Below are positions 24,335-33,215 of a stretch of 64,000 nt of DNA, one piece after another (the stretch's first letter is position 1; every line of letters begins with the position of its first letter). The notes beneath the pieces were generated by a model. It searched no databases, was not told where the DNA came from, and worked only from the letters and a program-made list of their open reading frames with translations. The DNA comes from Collinsella sp. AF02-46-1 (GTDB taxonomy: Bacteria > Actinomycetota > Coriobacteriia > Coriobacteriales > Coriobacteriaceae), in assembly GCF_003465825.1 (NCBI RefSeq), contig NZ_QSBV01000007.1, positions 1 to 64,000 of the forward strand. The letters are read 5' to 3'. The translations under genes and the position numbers were made by a program.

Positions 24335-25249
24335 CTACCAGCTTGCCTCGATATCGCGAATGCGCTGATAGAGCCATTCGTTCTGCGGTGCCTGGATATC
24401 GTGCTTGGCCGCCAGACGGCAGATGATGCCGGCGAACTCCTCGACCTCGGTTTTGCGCCGCGCGACGCGGTCTTGCGCCATCGAGGGCATGCCGGCGGGA
24501 TCGATTCCTTCGATGAGGTGCACCATCTGCGTCAGGTCTGCCTCGGTCAGCTCAACGCCCTCGGCGTTGGCGACCGCAAGCGTTTCGCGCATGGCGGAAA
24601 CAAGGCAGCGACGCTGCTCGGAGCCCGGCTCCGTGGCACTTCCGTACGTGCCGCCGTAGGCCATGCAGGTCTGGTTGATGCCGTCGTTGAGCATGAGTTT
24701 GGCCCACATGCGGTGCGCAATGTCGCTCTCGACGGTGTGTGCGATGCCGCAGCGCGTGTAGAGCTCGTCGATTGCGGTGATGGCTGCGGGATCCGTACCG
24801 GCCGCCGCGCCAAAGCGGATTTCGCCCGTGTTGGTAAAGGTGAGCTCTCCGTTGAGAAACACAGCGTCCATGCCCTGGCAAATACCAAGAACGGTATGCT
24901 CCCAGCCAAAGCGCTCGGCAATCTTTTGCTCGCTCGTGATGCCGTTGCACAGCGAGGCGATGAGCGTATTGGGTCCCACGACGCGCTCCATAGTCTTGAG
25001 TGCTTGGTCGAGACCGGTGGTCTTGACCGTCAGGATGACCAGATCGGCGGGCGTTGCCTTGCTGGCGCGGACGGACTTGAGCGCACAGGGCTTGCCGTTG
25101 ACGGTGAGCGCATCGTTTGCGTGACGCTCAAAACGGGCGTCATCCATAACGTATTCGACGGCGTCATTGCCGAGGGCCTTGGCAATCATGCTGCCGCAGA
25201 GCAGGCCGACGCCGCCCTTGCCGATAAAGGCGATCTTGTTGATCTGCAT
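24335..25249 (-). CDS. panE: 2-dehydropantoate 2-reductase
   Basis: An NADPH-dependent ketopantoate reductase of the ApbA/PanE family, 304 residues. The N terminus INKIAFIGKGGVGLL is the nucleotide-binding GxGxxG. The family's catalytic Lys and C-terminal acid lie in the expected regions (AHRMWAKLMLNDGINQ). It would act in pantothenate synthesis, although family members also serve other pathways. The ATG at 25249 is chosen because GGGGAG is ten bases upstream; a longer upstream frame crosses a hairpin. Confidence 0.85.
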   Translation of the reverse strand: MQINKIAFIGKGGVGLLCGSMIAKALGNDAVEYVMDDARFERHANDALTVNGKPCALKSVRASKATPADLVILTVKTTGLDQALKTMERVVGPNTLIASLCNGITSEQKIAERFGWEHTVLGICQGMDAVFLNGELTFTNTGEIRFGAAAGTDPAAITAIDELYTRCGIAHTVESDIAHRMWAKLMLNDGINQTCMAYGGTYGSATEPGSEQRRCLVSAMRETLAVANAEGVELTEADLTQMVHLIEGIDPAGMPSMAQDRVARRKTEVEEFAGIICRLAAKHDIQAPQNEWLYQRIRDIEASW

Positions 25250-25268
25250 GCGAATCATCTCCCCATAT

Positions 25269-25294
25269 AAAAGGCGCCCGCGTAAGGGGCGCCT
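25269..25294 (-). terminator. Hairpin with T-run directly before panE
   Basis: On the minus strand the 8-bp stem AGGCGCCC / GGGCGCCT is followed by TTTT and only then by the panE ribosome binding site. It could be an attenuator in the panE leader or a 5' stabiliser; no upstream minus-strand gene is present for it to terminate. Confidence 0.45.
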
Positions 25295-25510
25295 GATGGA
25301 TTGTATGCCGCCGGACCATGCTGCGTGCACCGGATGGCCGTATTTGTTTGTTGCTCCTTTCATCGGGCTTTTTGCTGATGTTAAAGCGGTGTCGTGACGG
25401 CTCGATTTCTGCTGCGTTACGATACGTTCTCGATTGCGATTCCACGATGTTTCGGTCGCGTGACCATTGTGTTTCGTCTTGCCGGGGCGCTGATGGCGAA
25501 AGGAGGGGCC

Positions 25511-26698
25511 GTGCAATACCGCGTTGACCCCAAAAGTGGTAACCGAATATCTGCTCTGGGTCTGGGCTGCATGAGATTTCCCGGTGCGCCGGGACACCCC
25601 GATGCGAAGACGGCCGATGCCATCATTTCCCGTGCGGTGGAACAGGGGATTAATTATCTGGATACTGCGTATCTTTATCCCGGTAACGAGGTGTGCGTGG
25701 GCGCCTCACTTGAGCGCTTGGGGCTGCGTGACCGGGTGTTGCTGGCGACTAAGTTGCCGCACGCTTCGTGCAAATGTGCGGAGGATTTCGACCGCTTTTT
25801 TGACGAGCAACTGCACCGTTTGCGGACCGACCATATCGACTACTACCTTATGCACAACATTACCTCGCCCGCCCAGTGGGAGCGCGTGGTGGCGTTGGGC
25901 ATCGAGGACTGGATTGCGCACCAAAAGGCTGCGGGGCGTATTCGCCAGATAGGTTTTTCGTATCACGGCAGTGCGGCGGACTTCCTGACGATGCTCGACG
26001 CGTATGACTGGGATTTTTGCCAGATTCAGTACAACTACGCTGGAGAGCGCTACCAAGCGGGAACGGCGGGACTTATAGCAGCCGCCGAGTGCGGGCTCGC
26101 GGTGTTTGTGATGGAGCCGCTTTTGGGCGGACGCCTGGCGGGCAAGCTGCCTCCGCGGGCCCGCGCCGTGCTCGATGACGTACGCGATCCGTACCTGAAG
26201 ACGCCGGCTGCTTGGGGCCTTTCGTGGGTGTGGAACCATCCTCAGGTCACGATGCTGCTTTCGGGCATGACCGATACCGCGCAGGTGGACGAGAACGCGG
26301 CATTGGCGGATCGCGCACTGCCGAATTCGATGACGACAGAGCAGCTCGATACCATCGCGCGTGTGCTGGGAGAGTTTGAGAAATCGAATCGCGTGCCCTG
26401 TACGGGCTGCGGCTACTGCATGCCGTGTCCCAAAGGCATCAATATCCCTGGGTGTTTCGCCGCCTACAACGCAAGCTATGCGCACAGCTGGTTTACGGGC
26501 CTGTCGCAGTATTTTACGGCGAGCGCGGTGCGGACGAGTGAGCCCAAGTTGGTGAGCAATTGCGTCAAATGCGGCAAATGCGCACGTCACTGCCCGCAGC
26601 ACATCGATATTCCTGAGCGTCTCGACGATGTGCGCCGACGTTTCCAGCCTGGCCTCGTAACGGCCGCGCTTAAAGCCTTTTGCAAAACGCGTTCCTGA
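25511..26698 (+). CDS. Aldo/keto reductase with C-terminal 4Fe-4S domain
   Basis: A 395-residue oxidoreductase. The N-terminal TIM-barrel aldo/keto reductase domain shows LGLGCMRFPG, the catalytic Asp-Tyr pair in YLDTAYLYPG, and the Lys in LATKLPH. Two cysteine clusters follow at the C terminus, CTGCGYCMPCP and CVKCGKCARHCP, each able to bind a 4Fe-4S cluster. Such fusions are common in anaerobes; substrates are unknown. The start is taken as GTG at 25511 after AGGAGG; an in-frame ATG at 25493 is an alternative. Confidence 0.85.
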   Translation: MQYRVDPKSGNRISALGLGCMRFPGAPGHPDAKTADAIISRAVEQGINYLDTAYLYPGNEVCVGASLERLGLRDRVLLATKLPHASCKCAEDFDRFFDEQLHRLRTDHIDYYLMHNITSPAQWERVVALGIEDWIAHQKAAGRIRQIGFSYHGSAADFLTMLDAYDWDFCQIQYNYAGERYQAGTAGLIAAAECGLAVFVMEPLLGGRLAGKLPPRARAVLDDVRDPYLKTPAAWGLSWVWNHPQVTMLLSGMTDTAQVDENAALADRALPNSMTTEQLDTIARVLGEFEKSNRVPCTGCGYCMPCPKGINIPGCFAAYNASYAHSWFTGLSQYFTASAVRTSEPKLVSNCVKCGKCARHCPQHIDIPERLDDVRRRFQPGLVTAALKAFCKTRS

Positions 26699-26712
26699 TG
26701 CCCCTTTTTATA

Positions 26713-26779
26713 AGTTGCGGTGGAATAGTTCCTGTTTGCGGCAGAATAGGGCATCGACAGGAACTATTTCACCGCAACT
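26713..26779. repeat. 23-bp inverted repeat between reductase and endonuclease genes
   Basis: The arms 26713-26735 and 26757-26779 (beginning AGTTGCGGTG) pair throughout, with one G-T. The 21-nt loop starts TTGCGGCAGAATAG, itself a partial direct copy of the arm. No T-run follows. Confidence 0.8.
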
Positions 26780-26797
26780 GATGAGGGGGAGCTGGAG

Positions 26798-27664
26798 ATG
26801 CTGACGATTGGGTGTCATCTTTCGACGACGAAGGGCTATCGGGCGATGGGGGAGACGGCGCTATCCATTGGCGCCAACACCTTTGCATTCTTCACGCGCA
26901 ACCCGCGCGGCGGCAAGGCGAAAGATCTTGACATGGATGACGTGGCGGCCCTGCGCGAGCTTATGGAGAAAAACGACTTTGGCCCGCTTGTGGCTCATGC
27001 CCCCTATACCTACAACCCCTGTTCTGCCAAAGAGCGGGCACGCGAGTTTGCCTTGGAGGCAATGGCCGAGGACTTGCAGCGTCTGGAAGCGCTGCCCGGC
27101 AACTACTACAACTTCCACCCCGGCGCGCATGTGGGGCAGGGGACTGATGCCGGCATTCAGATGATCGTCGACACCTTGTGTCAGGTGATGTTTGAGGGGC
27201 AGCAGACGACGGTGCTGCTCGAGACCATGGCGGGAAAGGGTACCGAGGTGGGCCGTAGCTTTGAAGAGCTGGCGCGCATTATCGAGGGTGCTGCCGCCAG
27301 GCGTCCAGAGCTATCGGACAAGCTGGGCGTGTGTCTGGACACCTGCCATGTGAGCGATGCCGGCTACGACATCATCCATGATCTGGACGGCGTACTCGAC
27401 GAGTTCGACCGCGTGGTGGGTATCGACCGCTTGCGTGCCGTACACATCAACGATTCGAAGAACCCCAGTGGTGCCCATAAAGATCGTCACGAGTGCATCG
27501 GCAAGGGCTACCTTGGCAGCGAGGAGTTTGGCGGCGGTATGCAGGTTATGCAGAATATTGTATCGAATGGCCGCTTGCGCGCATTGCCATTCATTTTGGA
27601 GACACCGAACGAACTTGCAGGTTATGCGGCTGAAATCAAACTGTTAAGGTCATTGCAGCAGTAA
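26798..27664 (+). CDS. nfo: Endonuclease IV (AP endonuclease)
   Basis: Cuts DNA 5' of abasic sites in base excision repair. The 288-residue TIM barrel shows the family's metal-binding residues in [50 protein letters not shown] and PFILETP. The ATG at 26798 follows a GAGGGGGAG site. Confidence 0.93.
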   Translation: MLTIGCHLSTTKGYRAMGETALSIGANTFAFFTRNPRGGKAKDLDMDDVAALRELMEKNDFGPLVAHAPYTYNPCSAKERAREFALEAMAEDLQRLEALPGNYYNFHPGAHVGQGTDAGIQMIVDTLCQVMFEGQQTTVLLETMAGKGTEVGRSFEELARIIEGAAARRPELSDKLGVCLDTCHVSDAGYDIIHDLDGVLDEFDRVVGIDRLRAVHINDSKNPSGAHKDRHECIGKGYLGSEEFGGGMQVMQNIVSNGRLRALPFILETPNELAGYAAEIKLLRSLQQ

Positions 27665-27725
27665 TGACTGTCATAAAGTGGAGTGTTCCATTCACGTTAT
27701 GGGTTTGTTTCAATCAGTTTTCTAA

Positions 27726-27754
27726 TTGCGGATTCTTCCAAACGGGCGCATAAT
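27726..27754 (+). promoter_or_regulatory. Promoter of the amino acid ABC operon
   Basis: TTGCGG (27726-27731) and CATAAT (27749-27754) with a 17-bp spacer, 57 bases before the start codon. Confidence 0.55.
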
Positions 27755-27811
27755 ATCCAACAGTTTTTGCAGACCTCTGAATCAAACGGGGTCACCGGAA
27801 GGAGACTGATT

Positions 27812-28672
27812 ATGAAGCTGAAGAAGCTTGGCGCATTTGCCGCCACGGGCGCCATGGCACTCGCCCTCGCACTGACGGGCTGCGGCTCGTCCAACGCCAC
27901 CTCTGGTTCTGATGCCGGTTCCAGCAGCTCTGACGACGCTAAGGTCGAGAAGGTCGACGGCTCCAAGGAGTACGCGCTCGTCAAGGACGGTACGCTGACC
28001 GTCGGCACCTCTGCCGAGTACGCTCCGTTTGAGTACAAGGATGACAACGGCGATTATCAGGGCTTTGACCTTGAGCTTATCAAGGCTATCGGCGACAAGC
28101 TGGGCCTGGATGTCGAGTACGTCAACAATGACTTTGACACGCTGGTTCCGGGTGTCGCTTCGGGCGCCAAGTATGACGTTTCCATCGCGGCTATCACCGA
28201 CACGCCCGAGCGTGAGAAGGAAGTCACTTTCTCCGATTCCTACTACATGGACGATCAGGCTATCGTGACCAAGGTCGATAACACCGACATCACGGCCGAC
28301 AACTACAGCGAGAAGCTCAACAACGCCGACGCTACCATCATCGTCCAGTCTGGATCGACCGCCGAGGCCTTTGCTCAGGAAAACTTCCCCAAGGCTAAGA
28401 TCGTTCCCTACAAGGACGCCACCGAGTGCTTCAGCGCCCTGCAGTCCGATAAGGGCGATGCCGTAGTCACCAACCGCTCCGTTGCCAGCCAGCTGACCGC
28501 CGAGCAGTTCAACACCTGCCAGACCATCAAGCAGGTCAGCACCGGCGAGGAGTACGCCATCGCCATCAACCAGGGCAACACCAAGCTCAAGGACGACATC
28601 AACCAGGCCATCAAGGACCTGACCGACGACGGTACCGTTGACGCCCTCATGGCTAAGTACAACATCAAGTAA
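27812..28672 (+). CDS. Polar amino acid ABC transporter, substrate-binding lipoprotein
   Basis: A 286-residue lipoprotein with signal peptide and lipobox LTGC, a Ser-rich linker, then a family 3 solute-binding domain (LTVGTSAEYAPFEY through GTVDALMAKYNIK). It is anchored outside the membrane and delivers a polar or charged amino acid to the permease encoded next. The exact ligand cannot be assigned. GGAAGGAG precedes the ATG. Confidence 0.92.
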   Translation: MKLKKLGAFAATGAMALALALTGCGSSNATSGSDAGSSSSDDAKVEKVDGSKEYALVKDGTLTVGTSAEYAPFEYKDDNGDYQGFDLELIKAIGDKLGLDVEYVNNDFDTLVPGVASGAKYDVSIAAITDTPEREKEVTFSDSYYMDDQAIVTKVDNTDITADNYSEKLNNADATIIVQSGSTAEAFAQENFPKAKIVPYKDATECFSALQSDKGDAVVTNRSVASQLTAEQFNTCQTIKQVSTGEEYAIAINQGNTKLKDDINQAIKDLTDDGTVDALMAKYNIK

Positions 28673-28693
28673 ATTAATGCTTGATTGCGCGCG

Positions 28694-28723
28694 GGCCCTT
28701 TCCGTTTTGCGGAGAGGGCCTTT
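28694..28723 (+). terminator. Intra-operon terminator
   Basis: GGCCCTTTCCG / CGGAGAGGGCC (one G-T pair) followed by TTT. Placed between binding-protein and permease genes, it would make the binding protein more abundant than the membrane parts. Confidence 0.7.
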
Positions 28724-28788
28724 GCGCCTCTCTTGACGGAGAGCGTTTCCGTCTCGTTTTGTCGGCAACTTCTACGATAGGAGCCACC

Positions 28789-30150
28789 TTGTCTCGACTG
28801 AACAAAGGGGCCACGGAGCAGCGTTTTTCACTGCCCGCCTTGCTCCAAAAGCTATCCTGCGTCATGGCCGTGGCGCTCGCGCTGGTGTGCGCGGGGGCAT
28901 ATGCGCCCACGACCGCCCAGGCGCTTGAGACCGCAAAGATTACTGCCCGACCCAACACCGGTTCGGGCAGCGCTGTGGTCGGCGGCACCGAGACGCGCAT
29001 TACCTGGGAAGTTCAGGCCGATGCCGACGAGGAGCTGAGCGGTCTTTCGCTGACGTTTGTCGACGGCACGACGTTTGGTACCGATGACACGCGATTGACG
29101 ATGCTCTCGGGCGAGGACCTCATGGATCGTACGCCCATGAAGCCCACGTGCAAGGCTGACGGCCAGACGCTCAAGATCGACTTTGGCGAGACGGCGCCTG
29201 CCGGAGGCTTTTTCCGTGTCGAGGTTTACGGCGTGACGTTTCCCGTCGAGGGCGGCGATGAGGCCTTCAGCGGCACCTATACGCTCGCCGACGGTTCGAC
29301 CAAGAAGATTTCTAAGATTCCTTCCGTCGAGATTAAGGGCGTGACGGCATTCGATAACTTCCTGGCCGACCTTAAGGAGCAGCCGTGGGTCGAGGCATGG
29401 AATTCCAACATGTTCCTTCGCCTGTTCCTGAACCCGGTCATTTTGGTCCAGAGCCTGCCGATCGTCTTCAAAGGCTTCCTCATGTCGCTCTCGATCGTGC
29501 TCGTGGCGTTTCCGCTGGCAATTCCCTTTGGCTTTGCCTTGTCGCTCATGCGCATCTCCAAGTCGCGCATCCTGCGTTGCCTTGCCGGCATCTATGTGAA
29601 TATCATCCGCGGTACGCCGGCGTTCCTGCAGATCTACATCGCGTTCTTCGGTCTGCCGCTGGCCGGCGTCAAGGTTGACGACTATGTGCTGGGCGTCATC
29701 GTCATGGCCATGAACTCGTCCGCCTACCTGTGCGAGATCTTCCGCGCCGGTATTCAGTCGATCCCCAAGGGCCAGAACGAGGCCGCGCGCTCGCTGGGCA
29801 TGAACGCCTTCCAGACGCTGCTCTACGTTATGATTCCGCAGACGTTCCGCAATGTCCTGCCTACACTGACCAGTGAGTTCATCCTGCTTTACAAGGATAC
29901 GTCGCTGCTCGCGGCCGTGGGCGTGGTCGAGATCGTCATGAACGCCCGTACCATCGTGGCCACGACGGGTTCCATTACGCCGTATGTGGTTGCCGCGCTG
30001 TTCTACCTGGTCATCACCCTGCCGCTTGCTCGCTTGGTGAGCGGTCTTGAGGCGAGGCTTCTGGGGACGACCGAAACCAAGAAGAAGCGTCCCGCCAAGA
30101 GCGCTGGACAGGTCGTCGCGACGCCCGCCGACCACATCGCCGGTCTGTAA
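28789..30150 (+). CDS. Amino acid ABC permease with N-terminal extracytoplasmic domain
   Basis: The 453-residue protein is longer than a usual His/Glu-type permease of about 220. It begins with a signal-anchor-like hydrophobic segment (about 20-45). A soluble extracytoplasmic stretch of about 160 residues with no cysteines follows, and then the permease domain (about 215-430) with the EAA loop [16 protein letters not shown] basic tail ends the protein. The start is taken as TTG at 28789 because AGGAG is five bases upstream; the frame extends to 28681 across the terminator, which is not credible. Confidence 0.85.
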   Translation: MSRLNKGATEQRFSLPALLQKLSCVMAVALALVCAGAYAPTTAQALETAKITARPNTGSGSAVVGGTETRITWEVQADADEELSGLSLTFVDGTTFGTDDTRLTMLSGEDLMDRTPMKPTCKADGQTLKIDFGETAPAGGFFRVEVYGVTFPVEGGDEAFSGTYTLADGSTKKISKIPSVEIKGVTAFDNFLADLKEQPWVEAWNSNMFLRLFLNPVILVQSLPIVFKGFLMSLSIVLVAFPLAIPFGFALSLMRISKSRILRCLAGIYVNIIRGTPAFLQIYIAFFGLPLAGVKVDDYVLGVIVMAMNSSAYLCEIFRAGIQSIPKGQNEAARSLGMNAFQTLLYVMIPQTFRNVLPTLTSEFILLYKDTSLLAAVGVVEIVMNARTIVATTGSITPYVVAALFYLVITLPLARLVSGLEARLLGTTETKKKRPAKSAGQVVATPADHIAGL

Positions 30151-30162
30151 GGAGGTCCTATC

Positions 30163-30915
30163 ATGAGCGAAACCAATAACTCGAACGAGGTCGTCGTCAG
30201 CATCAAGAACCTCCAGAAGGCCTTCGGCGATAACGTGGTCCTGCGCGATATCGATCTGGATGTGCACAAGGGCGAGGTCGTCGTAGTCCTGGGTCCTTCG
30301 GGCTCGGGCAAGTCGACGATGCTTCGCTGCATCAATCGTCTGGAGCATCCCACGAGCGGCTCGATCGTCGTTGAGGGCGTGGACGTTTGCGCCAAGGGCG
30401 TCGACCTTAACAAGGTACGTACGCATCTGGGTATGGTGTTCCAGCAGTTCAATTTGTTCCCGCACCTGTCAGTCAAAAAGAACGTCATGCTCGCACAGCA
30501 AAAGGTACTCAAGCGCAGCAAGGAAGAGGCCGAGAAAATCGCTATCGAGGAGCTGACCAAGGTCGATCTTGCCGAGCGCATCGACTTTATGCCGAGCCAG
30601 CTCTCGGGTGGCCAGCAGCAGCGCGTTGCCATCGCCCGCGCCCTGTCGATGAACCCTCACGTTATGCTCTTTGACGAGGCCACGTCGGCGCTCGACCCCG
30701 AGCTGGTTCGCGACGTTCTTGGCGTTATGCGCGATCTTGCACGTGACGGTATGACCATGATCGTCGTGACGCATGAGATGGGCTTTGCCCGCGACGTCGC
30801 CGACCGCGTCGTCTTTATGGACGGCGGCGTTATCGTGGAAGAGGGTACGCCGAGCGAGGTCTTCGACCACCCCAAGAGCGAGCGCACCAAGGCGTTCTTG
30901 GGAAATATCTCGTAG
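30163..30915 (+). CDS. Amino acid ABC transporter ATP-binding protein
   Basis: A GlnQ-type ATPase of 250 residues. Walker [10 protein letters not shown], signature LSGGQQQR, Walker [13 protein letters not shown] and the switch His in VVTHEMGFA are all present. It powers the preceding permease. GGAGG precedes the ATG at 30163. Confidence 0.95.
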   Translation: MSETNNSNEVVVSIKNLQKAFGDNVVLRDIDLDVHKGEVVVVLGPSGSGKSTMLRCINRLEHPTSGSIVVEGVDVCAKGVDLNKVRTHLGMVFQQFNLFPHLSVKKNVMLAQQKVLKRSKEEAEKIAIEELTKVDLAERIDFMPSQLSGGQQQRVAIARALSMNPHVMLFDEATSALDPELVRDVLGVMRDLARDGMTMIVVTHEMGFARDVADRVVFMDGGVIVEEGTPSEVFDHPKSERTKAFLGNIS

Positions 30916-30940
30916 CCGCTTTATATGACTGACATAACAG

Positions 30941-30977
30941 AAAACGGGAGCCGGATGTGATCCGGCTCCCGTTTTTG
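30941..30977 (+). terminator. Terminator of the ABC operon
   Basis: A 15-bp stem, AAAACGGGAGCCGGA and its complement, with a TGTGA loop and a T-run; it also works on the minus strand. Confidence 0.85.
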
Positions 30978-31032
30978 TTGGGATGCGAATGTGTTTTGGT
31001 GCAGAGCTCGTTATGGGCGGAGCTCATTGCCG

Positions 31033-31452
31033 CTAGGCGAGCTCGGCTCCAAGGGCGCGGCAGGCCGCCTCGCCCTCGTCGTCGGGCGCGTCGTAGCAGA
31101 TGGTGGAGTCCACGACGTTGACGCCGGTCTCGTCGGCGTCGGCCTTCCAGTTGTCCATCCACTCGCCTTCGGCCCACGAATAGGAGCCAAAGAGGACGAC
31201 CTTCTTGTCGCCGAGAGTCTCCTTGACCTCGTCCCACATCGGCTGGAACTCATCGTACTCGAGTTCCTCGGAGCCCATGGCGGGACAGCCGAAGGCGAAG
31301 GCATCATATTCGGCGGCCTTGTCGGCAGAGAAGTCGGCGCAGGGGATGACCTCGGTCTCGGCACCCGCGGACGTGGCGCCTTCGGCGACGAGGTTTGCCA
31401 TGGCCTCGGTATTGCCCGTGCCACTCCAATAGACGACGGCGATCTTGCTCAT
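31033..31452 (-). CDS. Flavodoxin
   Basis: A 139-residue FMN electron carrier. The phosphate-binding loop YWSGTGNTEAM and the later FGSYSWAEGEWMDNW are typical of short-chain flavodoxins from anaerobes. It can replace ferredoxin when iron is scarce. The ATG at 31452 follows AAAGGA on the minus strand. The next minus-strand gene upstream is DUF3793. Confidence 0.92.
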   Translation of the reverse strand: MSKIAVVYWSGTGNTEAMANLVAEGATSAGAETEVIPCADFSADKAAEYDAFAFGCPAMGSEELEYDEFQPMWDEVKETLGDKKVVLFGSYSWAEGEWMDNWKADADETGVNVVDSTICYDAPDDEGEAACRALGAELA

Positions 31453-31498
31453 ATGTTTTCCTTTCGGTTGTGCGGCGTGCGGCCGCGTTTTGTATGCT

Positions 31499-32203
31499 CT
31501 ATCGGGTTGCCTGGACAAGTTGTCCCAGGGTGCAGCCCTGTTGATAGATGTACGTAAGGTATTGCGTGCATGCGCGATAGGAATCGAAGGTCGTGAGCGC
31601 CTGCTCAACGTTTGTGTATACCTTCCATGCGCCAAAGACCTTATAGTTTTCGCCGTGCTGGACGATAAACTGATGGACATCTTCGTAGGGATAGCCCAAA
31701 AAATAGCCAATTTCGTGGGGGAACTCGCACATGCACCCCGTATCGCAGTGCCTATTTCGCGCGAGTGCGCAGACGCTGCTGTCATAGGCGCTTTCTGCGG
31801 CATTGCTGCTTGCCAGCGTGATGCGCGCGGCGAGATGCACCAGGGATGCGGGCAGGTTGTGGACATCGTAACCTTCGGCGGTAAGCGCCGTCGTGGCGCG
31901 GGGGTCGGAGAGGTATCGCATGAGGTCCGCAGGGCGGTACACATAGATGAGCGCTCCGCAGGGGCGCCAGACCAAAACGCTCATATGGATCCCGAGTGGC
32001 TGGAGCTCGCGGTTGCATTGGGCAATGACCGCGAGCAGGCGAGAGCGTCGCTCTTCGATATGGGCGGCGCCGGGTTTTCCGCCTTGGTTGGCGTAAACGC
32101 CGGGATAGGTAAAGAGCGAGGCCGGCTTGATACCTGCGAGCGTAGGGGAGCAGTTGCGCACGACAGCCGTTTGGTATGTTGGGATGTCAATGGTTCGAGT
32201 CAC
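31499..32203 (-). CDS. DUF3793-family protein
   Basis: A 234-residue soluble protein recognised by the conserved block FPHEIGYFLGYPYEDV and the preceding Cys-containing segment HCDTGCMC. The function is unknown. Members often sit beside flavodoxin and iron-related genes (general impression, not checked), and it is followed by flavodoxin here. A possible iron-box half-site overlaps its promoter. Confidence 0.8.
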   Translation of the reverse strand: MTRTIDIPTYQTAVVRNCSPTLAGIKPASLFTYPGVYANQGGKPGAAHIEERRSRLLAVIAQCNRELQPLGIHMSVLVWRPCGALIYVYRPADLMRYLSDPRATTALTAEGYDVHNLPASLVHLAARITLASSNAAESAYDSSVCALARNRHCDTGCMCEFPHEIGYFLGYPYEDVHQFIVQHGENYKVFGAWKVYTNVEQALTTFDSYRACTQYLTYIYQQGCTLGQLVQATR

Positions 32204-32228
32204 GATGCTCCTTTCGGGTCCTCAGTTG

Positions 32229-32270
32229 TTAGCCTAGGAAAACTTATACACGAAAGTAAGCCAAGGTCAA
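32229..32270 (-). promoter_or_regulatory. DUF3793-flavodoxin promoter with possible iron box
   Basis: On the minus strand a -35 TTGACC (32265-32270) and a -10 TATAAG (32243-32248) are 16 bp apart. TTAGCCTA (32229-32236) at the start site matches the centre of the DtxR/IdeR consensus, but the outer parts do not match well. Confidence 0.5.
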
Positions 32271-32333
32271 CAAAAAAGTTTGAAGCGGGAAACTAATTGA
32301 CCGAACCGACACGAGTTTGGAGTAAGATGGGAA

Positions 32334-32350
32334 CACCCCATGGGGGTATA
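32334..32350 (+). promoter_or_regulatory. CsoR-like operator before the HMA gene
   Basis: CACCCCATGGGGGTATA is a near-palindrome of the CCCC-GGGG(G)TAT type recognised by copper-sensing CsoR repressors (family knowledge). It lies just downstream of a -10-like TAAGAT (32323-32328). Confidence 0.5.
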
Positions 32351-32379
32351 GGTATAAGAGTTTGGAGAAAGGGGATCGC

Positions 32380-32763
32380 ATGGAAGACTTGCTAAACCCT
32401 GCAAATATCATCGTGCTTGCCGCGATTGTCGTCGGCATGTTCTTTGGCCTGCGGCGTATTGTCGCTTCGACACACGGAAAGAGCTGCTGCAGCGATGGCA
32501 CGAGCGGTAAGAAGGCCAAGAAGGTAGTGGTTGCGGATACCGATCCGTCCCACTACCCCTATAGCGATGAGCTGCTCATCGGCGGCATGAGCTGCGATGG
32601 CTGCGCTCAGAATGTGGCCAATGCCCTCAATGCGCTGAATGGTGTGTGGGCAACGGTAACGTACGCGGACCACACGGCGCGCGTGCGCTCCAAGCGGCCA
32701 ATCGATCGCGGTGCTCTCGTGGCGGCCGTGAAGGATGCGGGTTACTACGTCATGACGCTGTAA
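32380..32763 (+). CDS. Membrane-anchored heavy-metal-associated (HMA) protein
   Basis: The 127-residue protein has one N-terminal membrane helix (about 8-26), a linker with a Cys pair (KSCCSDG), and a C-terminal HMA domain with the metal site GGMSCDGC. HMA domains bind Cu(I) or similar soft metals. No copper ATPase is adjacent, so this may be a stand-alone chaperone or sink at the membrane. The CsoR-like operator upstream agrees with copper control. An AGAAAGGGG site precedes the ATG. Confidence 0.82.
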   Translation: MEDLLNPANIIVLAAIVVGMFFGLRRIVASTHGKSCCSDGTSGKKAKKVVVADTDPSHYPYSDELLIGGMSCDGCAQNVANALNALNGVWATVTYADHTARVRSKRPIDRGALVAAVKDAGYYVMTL

Positions 32764-32789
32764 GCGCCGCCTTGGATGCACTTCCTTGT

Positions 32790-33215
32790 CTAGGCTCGTC
32801 CGCGCAGTTCGATGTCAAGAATGTCATCGAAATCGATGGCGATGTCTTTGAGCTTGAGGAGCTTGAAGGCAGGGAGTACCTCGTCGAGGATGCCGGTGCG
32901 GGAGCGATAGCCGTACGTATCGTAATAGGTGACGCGGACTAGGTCGCCACGTTTGAGGCCCTCGAGCTTTTTCGAAAGCTCGAGGGCTTTTTCTTCCGTG
33001 AGTTCACATTTTGGTTCGGCGGTGATCTCTTGCTTGCGCACGAGTTCGTAATATCCCGTGAGGGCGGCAAAGGGCATAAACTGCGCGGCACGGCCGGCAC
33101 GGACGGCGCCGTTAGCGGTGAGCTTGGGGTCGGCGGAGCGACGTCTTCCCTCGGGGTCCGCTAGGCGTTCAAAAGGTGTCGGTGGCCGCATCGGCTGCTG
33201 TTGGGGCTTAGGCAC
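32790..33215 (-). CDS. YolD-like protein
   Basis: A 141-residue protein with the YolD signature RAAQFMPFAALTGYYE. Such proteins are usually encoded together with Y-family UvrX/UmuC-like polymerases and thought to act like a UmuD partner. The start overlaps the polymerase stop by eight bases, so the two are co-translated. Confidence 0.85.
   Translation of the reverse strand: MPKPQQQPMRPPTPFERLADPEGRRRSADPKLTANGAVRAGRAAQFMPFAALTGYYELVRKQEITAEPKCELTEEKALELSKKLEGLKRGDLVRVTYYDTYGYRSRTGILDEVLPAFKLLKLKDIAIDFDDILDIELRGRA

Noticed and set aside
28852..30465. 537-codon minus-strand frame antisense to the ABC permease
   Set aside because: Shadow frame; the plus-strand ABC genes have all family motifs.
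31453..31944. Extension of the flavodoxin frame upstream to 31944
   Set aside because: It overlaps the DUF3793 gene in another frame and is rich in Arg/Ser, as shadows are.
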